From Syncephalastrum monosporum B8922 (taxonomy: Eukaryota; Mucoromycota; Mucoromycetes; Mucorales; Syncephalastraceae), in NCBI GenBank assembly GCA_000697355.1, contig JNEN01001260.1, forward strand, positions 372,001 to 436,000: 64,000 nt of DNA, written 5' to 3'. The position numbers were made by a program, and so were the translations under genes. Position 1 is the stretch's first letter. Every line of letters begins with the position of its first letter. Shown here piece by piece: positions 58,332-64,000 of the stretch. Under the pieces are notes generated by a model. That model ran no database searches, was not told where the DNA came from, and saw nothing but the letters and a program-made list of their open reading frames with translations.

Positions 58332-60319
58332 ATGACAGTCGACCCTCAACTAGACTCTCCGTTGCCCGAAGCGAGCATCTACGAAGTTCTATTCGAAAAC
58401 AACGTCAACAGCGATGCTATTGTCCTGGTGGATGCCGAAAATACGAACCGCTTCTATACCGTGGGCAGTCTCCAAGAAAGCGTGTTAAAGTTGGGAGGGC
58501 TTCTTCAGCAAAGATACAACTGGAAAGCCGGCGATGTCCTGGCGATTTGCGCCAACAACGATGTAAATGTCTCATAATATTAATGCACTCTCGCACCTTT
58601 TACCAATTCTAATAATGTACCATCAGATCGACTATGTTCTTTGTTTGCATGGCTCTGTTACCATTGGTGAGAACATTAAGATAGAATGACGCACTATGCT
58701 AAACACACATCATTTGTCTGTGCTGCTCATGCGCTGTAGGTGGACTCAGTGCTGCAGTAGACCACCACACTTCGGCCGAAGATATCGCTGACAGTCTTCG
58801 CCTCGTTCAAGCAAAGCTCGTGGTCACTGATGAGGAGTGTAAGGATGTCGCGACTGAAGCCGCGCAGTTGGCTGCTTTATCGCACAACGTGATCACGTTC
58901 AAGGAGATCAAGGCTTTATTGTCACATGATACAACAATCACCGTTGCTCAACCTGCGCGCTACAGGCCTGATCAGCTTGCGGCTGTGCCCGCCTATCTTT
59001 ACTTTACATCTGGAACAACAGGAACAAAAAAGGCTGTCTGTATCTCGCAGCGAAACGCCGTGGCCATTGCGTACTTCATGGATACGTTTATACGCGGCAC
59101 ACGCGTCTTGACCTATACTGCTATCCACCACATTGGTCAATTGGCGCTGACGACTCACCATAGCATACTGCGCAATGTTACCCACTACGTCATGGATGTC
59201 AAGAGTGAACATACCAAAGCCTTGGCTGTGTGTGAAGCTATACAAAAACACAAGATTGATACCGTTGTACTGGTCCCTTGGGTGGCCAACACCATTGCCA
59301 AGGATGTTTGTGATGCCTATGACCTTTCCAGTCTTCGAGAAGCGCAATGTGGTGGAAGTACAGCGGACGCAAGCATCATCAAGAGAGTCTATGAACGGCG
59401 CGGCATCAAGCTTGGAAACGCATATGCCCTCACAGAAGTGATGGGGCTTCTGGCGCCAAATTGGGAGAGTGCGATGAAAGGAAGTCCCGGTAGAGCGGGT
59501 CCCAGAACTTCTCTCAAGATTGTTGATGAAGAAGGCAAAGGTAGGAAACACGATAATTCGGTCGATTCTGTCTTGAGCAAAATGTCTAAGATATGCGTGT
59601 AGAAGTTGCACCGGGAGAAACGGGTGAGCTTTGTGTAAAATCACCTACCGTGTTTATGGTAAGGCCCTAGCTTGATATAAGACAAACGTAACATCAGGCC
59701 TTACATGCTGCACTCAGGGATACTACAATAACCCAGAAGCTACCAAGGCCGTCTTTGACAACGACGGCTTCTTCCACACGGGCGACCTTTTCTTCATGAA
59801 CGAAGACGGAGAGTACGTTTTCAGCGATCGCAAGAAGAACCTTATTAAATACTTTAACCATCATGTAAGGGTACTCCACCAAAATCTCTCAGAACTTAAT
59901 ACCATTGGCACTTTCTTTGCCTCGAATATATTCGTAGCTTTACCCAGCGGATATCGAAAGTGTCCTGGTATGTATACAACATACATCCTGATCCGAGTAT
60001 GAATACATGCTGATCTTCACAACAGATCCAGCACCCTTACGTCTCCGAGTGCTGCGTTTTGGGCGTATATTCGACTGAAGAAGCGACGGAGTTCGTGACA
60101 GCCTTTGTACTGCTGTCAAAAGAGCACATACCAGTCACTCAAAATGTCAATGAAGTGACGCGTGAAATTCGAGATTATGTTGATAGTCGCGTGCTTGACG
60201 CACGCCGCTTGCGTGGCGGTGTCGTCGTCATGGACTCATTCCCCAGAACGGCGTTCGGCAAGATCCGCAGACCGAAAATACAGGAAATGTACAAAAATGG
60301 ATCGATTGTACACGTTTGA
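58332..60319 (+). CDS. AMP-forming acyl-CoA ligase / 4CL-like prot, paralogue B (532 aa, seven exons)
   Basis: Second ANL-family ligase, clearly paralogous to the one at 11260-13403. Exons are 58332-58562, 58627-58666, 58740-59540, 59603-59658, 59718-59864, 59938-59967 and 60026-60319. It has the P-loop YLYFTSGTTGTKKAV, YALTEVMG in place of the usual YGMTE (Gly to Ala), TGDLFFMNEDGEYVFSDRKK, and the catalytic lysine in PRTAFGKIRR (about K514). Exons 2, 4, 5 and 6 have exactly the lengths of their counterparts in A (40, 56, 147 and 30 nt), but three of A's introns are absent. No SKL-type ending (it ends VHV). The substrate is unknown; the Ala change near the acyl pocket may alter specificity. 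It converges on the TBC gene with a 104-bp gap. Confidence 0.92.
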
Positions 60320-60423
60320 AGAGTGGTAGCAAAGCATAGAAGCAGGAAGACGAAAAGAAAATATATATAATGCATATATTTTGGGGGAGTGAGCTTTCAG
60401 GAATGATTAGATATATCCATTCG

Positions 60424-63148
60424 TCACAGGTATGTATCGTACTCGTAGGCCTTGCGTTTATCAATGTTCTGCGCATCCAAAGGATCAATCGTGGCTCCAC
60501 TCGATGATAGTGGCGGTGAGGTGACCTTAGGTCGCGAGAAGCTTTCACGTTTTCGAGGCATAGTACGGGAGGTGGGTTGCGATTTGAAAAGACCATCGTT
60601 CTCCTTGTCCTCTTTGTCATTAAGCATCCACCGGAACCTATCTTGATTGTTTGAAGCGCTCGGGCTTTGGAGAGCCGGGTCTGATAAGAGGTCTTCAATG
60701 CGGTATACCACGTTCTGTTTCGGCATGGAGCGGGGCTTGTCAGATGTCGGTTTGGACTCTTCTGATTGCCTTTGTTCTATTGTTGAAGCTGACACTGGTT
60801 TGGTGTTAGCTGGGTTAGCTGGAGGTGCAACGACATCTGCATTTGATTCCTTCGTGACGAGTGTTGCCGCGGGTGCCTCTTCCGGCTTGGTGTCGGATTC
60901 ATAGTCCACCACATCCCAGTCATTGAGGGATGCAGAGCGCCGTCCTTCCGTCTCATTTTTACTGCAAGTATCCAACACGCTCGAGTCGAAATAGACTTGC
61001 TTTCCCGAGAGTACGTCGCGTACATGTTTGAGCCCCACAAGTGCTGCAACGACGCTGGCCTCGTCAAATGTTCTGCGCTGTTCTTGAGAGTCTTCGCTTT
61101 TTGGCTCGTCGCTAAAAATCTCCTTTTCCATTACATCAATGCATTTGGCCATCAATTCGCCCATCTGGTTGTTAGTCGCCTTGAAGCGGGCCAACGTCGG
61201 AGAGTCCACCATGGGTCTCTCATTCGACTGGGTCGTAGTAGGTATAGTGCGTTGCGGCTGGGACTGATATGCATCAGGGCGCGACAGCGAACGGGTATAT
61301 GAGCCGGTGCTGGCAGGGAATTCAGAAGAAACTGTGAGTCGCCGTTGCGATGTGGCATTGTTCTCGTATGCAGCAGCGCGTGCCAGCATGTTGTCGCCAA
61401 ACATGTTGACATTCTTTTGTACCGTGCCCATGACGCCTGCGATCGCCTTATTCAAGTCGCGTACTTGTGGGCTCTTCATGACACCTCGTGTCAAGTTTGC
61501 CAGATTCTCAAGATTTGCATTGGACTGCTGACGGCTGAGCCGCTTTGGAGGTGGTGCTCGAGGTTCTTGCCGTTCCACACCATCCCAGAGTGAATGCCTC
61601 GGCGCCTTTCCAGCTCGCAGGTCGTTCTGCTGTAGTACATGCAGACCACCGCTTTCAGACAGGTCGCTCTGTAAGTATTTTGCTTGTTCAACGAGTGTCG
61701 CCGGCTTTCCGACTTGGGGGCACCGCATCAAGAGACTCAAGCACTCCGCGTAATCGCCTGCCATTACTACGTCTCGACGATTAGGTTAGAGTAAAAAGTG
61801 ACGACACTGTCACTTACGTTTGTCCCGGAGACGTAGTAGAATAGCAAGTGAGATATACTCGACGATCTTGAGGGTCGAGTCCTGAGCAAACATTGCATCC
61901 CATAATATTAACAGTTCATGAAACTCGAATTCTCGTCCGAAGAGTAGCCGAAGCCATCGCCTGTCGTGAGATGTTAGCAGTTATATCATAGACTATTTAC
62001 ATAAGCGACTTACATGCCATAGAGTTGTGGTTCTATACCGAATTTCTCCAAGTGTCCATAAAGGACAGGATCCACTGCTCGCAAATACTGGTGATGAATG
62101 CGTTGGCAAGACACGACGACTGGATTCATTCCTGGCGCCTAGATGGCAAGTGAGTCAAACGTTTATTTTAATTTTTCCTACTTACGCGGCTGCGAGAGGT
62201 TTCATTGAACTCGTACCAAGGTTTTGCATACTTCATAAGTTTCTCAAACAGAATGAAGGCATCATGCTCAATAAAAAAAGGGTCCAAGACCTGAAGTAAA
62301 AGCTTGTTGGAGGCACTGAAGGCGAGTTAGCATTGAAATATTGCGGACAAGACATGATAGGACTTACTCAAAGGGGCCTGTTCCACCAGGCTCAGCCTTG
62401 ACACTCTCGGTGGCGACGACCCAATACAGCGGGGCCAGCAGCTCATGCATGCCTTGGCGATAGGACACATCTTGATTGAGCTTACAATAAATAAAAAGAA
62501 TGTCAGTCAGATGTTCTTGCACCTGGTCAGATCGAAAGAAGTCGACATCCGGGAAGCTACAGTGATAGAGTGAGTCTTGCTACTGGTCCTGCGTGCTATA
62601 TGACGAGCGCTTACGTGCGTTCGACGTCTTGTCGGATGATCTTTCTTGTCTCCGAATCCGCAAAGTGTTGTTGCCATGGATTCTATGAACGACTTCAGTC
62701 TTGATGCTATTCTCTCCATGCCATACGCACATTATCGTTGAGTGATAAAGGATTATTATCGAGCAGGTCGGACTCGGCGCCTTCCTTCATTCGCTTGGCG
62801 GGTTCCTCGATGAACTCTCTGCGCAAGTTTGCATAAAGGTCTCGCTCTTTCGCTTGCGTGGCAGGCCAGGCCGCGAAGTCAAGAGAAGGATAGTAGTCGA
62901 GGAATATCTAGATAGACTCTGTTAAGAGAAAGCGCTAGAAGGGTAGCTGGCATGACTACCTTCCAACAGACAGAGCGTAATGTTGTCTGGCAGACTGGAC
63001 CAGCCAAAGCACGTTGTCGAAGAGAAGAGACAGACAGGTCCTGTTCATTGAACAAGGCATCCCACGCTTGTCTGATTCGTATCAGCAAGAGTATTCATAT
63101 TAGCTGCAGTAGAGAAGCTTACCTTGTCGACTCGAGTTCTGCTGTCAT
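60424..63148 (-). CDS. TBC1D5-like Rab GTPase-activating protein (770 aa, nine exons)
   Basis: Rab GAP of the TBC1D5 type, which regulates Rab7, retromer and autophagy in animals. Exons on the minus strand are 63148-63123, 63071-62960, 62907-62731, 62682-62615, 62556-62368, 62315-62186, 62138-62014, 61960-61818 and 61766-60424. The N-terminus (TRQAWDALF, LRSVCWKIFLDYYPSL) and the interrupted TBC domain carry both catalytic fingers: the Arg in IIRQDVERTFPDVDFF (about R127) and the Gln in SYRQGMHELLAP (about Q162). MRWLRLLFGREF and LWDAMFAQD follow. The C-terminal ~400 residues are disordered, Ser/Pro/Gln-rich, with LENLANLTRGVMKSPQVRDL as a short amphipathic stretch. ATG 63148 is the only in-frame ATG before an upstream stop. 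Confidence 0.92.
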
Positions 63149-64000
63149 TTCGAGCAATTGCTTTTGACAAGGCGCGGGGAAGGTGAAGCACTGCTCGTTT
63201 CTTGAGAGCCCGACGGCTACCCATCCGCAAATTTGTTACACAAACGTTGCAGGCCTCGCAATCCGCGCATTGAAGAAAATACTCTCATGCTGCCTTATCT
63301 CCTTTCTTGCTCTCGCGTTATATTCAAATCTTGGGAGATATTATGTCTTGCTCATTAAAATACACATCATACTCTTATTGTGTATCCAATATAAGCTGTG
63401 TATTTTAAGTACAGAGAAGTTAGGTCTTCTTTTCTATCATCGATCCTCGGGTGGCATTCATCTCAACAACCTTGCTACAGTACCATACTTTGCACCCTTA
63501 TTATCTCACCATGCTTTTGCTCCCTATGCATACTTTGAATCGAAGGTCGAAAGATTTTGAAATACTTGTTTTTGAAGTTTTGTAATGTGCGCTCTTCATA
63601 CATATAATGACATTTGGACTTCTTTAGCACAGGATTGTAAGAGTCCTAAGAAGCTTCATTGCTACATGTGCCCATGCACCGAGGACGTTGACCCAGTAGA
63701 GCGTCGAATTCTGGTCTGGTCATATCCTCGCTACATGTCATAAAGAATAGCGGTGAGACAGTTCAGGAGAGAGTAACACCGATTACACAAGAAGTATATC
63801 ATAGAGTACCAGTTCAAATTGCCATATGACGTACGTCGCCAAAAGGCGGTAAATCTTGGTTTTCTATATGAACACGAAAAAATGGATGTCGTAGCAAAGC
63901 GACGAATGGATTTACTCTTGTCATTATTACAGACAAAGTGGCCACTGCCTCACTCTTTAAGGTATGCACGGTAATGTAGTTTTTGTGAGCGTACCGGTAA
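63149..64000. other. Window edge, no gene seen
   Basis: 850 bp upstream of the TBC1D5-like gene. A plus-strand frame at 63183-63560 (125 codons) is hydrophobic and AT-driven, with no domain. The last 400 bp contain only short frames. Confidence 0.5.

Overview
This is a gene-rich piece of a eukaryotic, fungal nuclear genome. Genes are intron-dense, with introns mostly 50-80 nt, GT-AG, ending in TAG or CAG. Spacing is compact and genes lie on both strands. CT-rich tracts often precede start codons, and A/T homopolymers are common. The gene set fits an early-diverging filamentous fungus, most likely Mucoromycota/Mucorales (inference, not proven): a Slt2-type MAP kinase, Dia2/Pof3-like F-box protein, HSPA12-like Hsp70s, CipC proteins, a LARGE-like glycosyltransferase and TBC1D5. 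I rebuilt 24 gene models by joining exons at splice sites that keep frame and family motifs; all exon sums are multiples of three. One further spliced gene is only a weak candidate.

Layout. 1-7 kb: an Msn2/4-like zinc-finger regulator and a bHLH factor, both +. 7.9-13.4 kb (-): a Pin1/Ess1 prolyl isomerase, a beta-trefoil/CipC fusion protein and AMP-forming acyl-CoA ligase A. 14.5-18.2 kb: a PLP aminotransferase (+), a small acidic protein and a PRP38B-like splicing factor (both -). 18.2-20.6 kb: gene-poor, with a possible unknown spliced gene. 20.6-26.5 kb: a sorbitol/xylitol dehydrogenase, a tiny Gly/Tyr-rich protein, and a tail-anchored FHA protein of the SLMAP/Far10 type. 28.2-33.2 kb: a SAM methyltransferase, ZPR1 and a GT49/LARGE-like glycosyltransferase. 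33.2-36.7 kb: no gene seen. 36.7-42.4 kb: a TPR-F-box-LRR protein, an unknown disordered protein and a putatively N-myristoylated methyltransferase. 42.4-45.3 kb: no gene seen. 45.3-63.1 kb: an Hsp70-like protein, a Kin1/MARK-type kinase, IPI3, the Slt2-type MAPK, S-adenosylmethionine decarboxylase, acyl-CoA ligase B (paralogue of A) and a TBC1D5-like Rab GAP.

The genes do not form a pathway cluster. They are mostly housekeeping, signalling, splicing and ribosome-biogenesis genes in no functional order. I found no CRISPR array, intact transposon, tRNA, rRNA or secondary-metabolite cluster, and I do not claim a new biological system. The most interesting signals are in gene architecture: three GC-AG introns in conserved genes, a start-codon-only coding exon, a 12-nt microexon, a membrane anchor carried on a separate last exon, two convergent coding regions that overlap by 6 nt through their stop codons, and a pair of ligase paralogues that differ by three introns.
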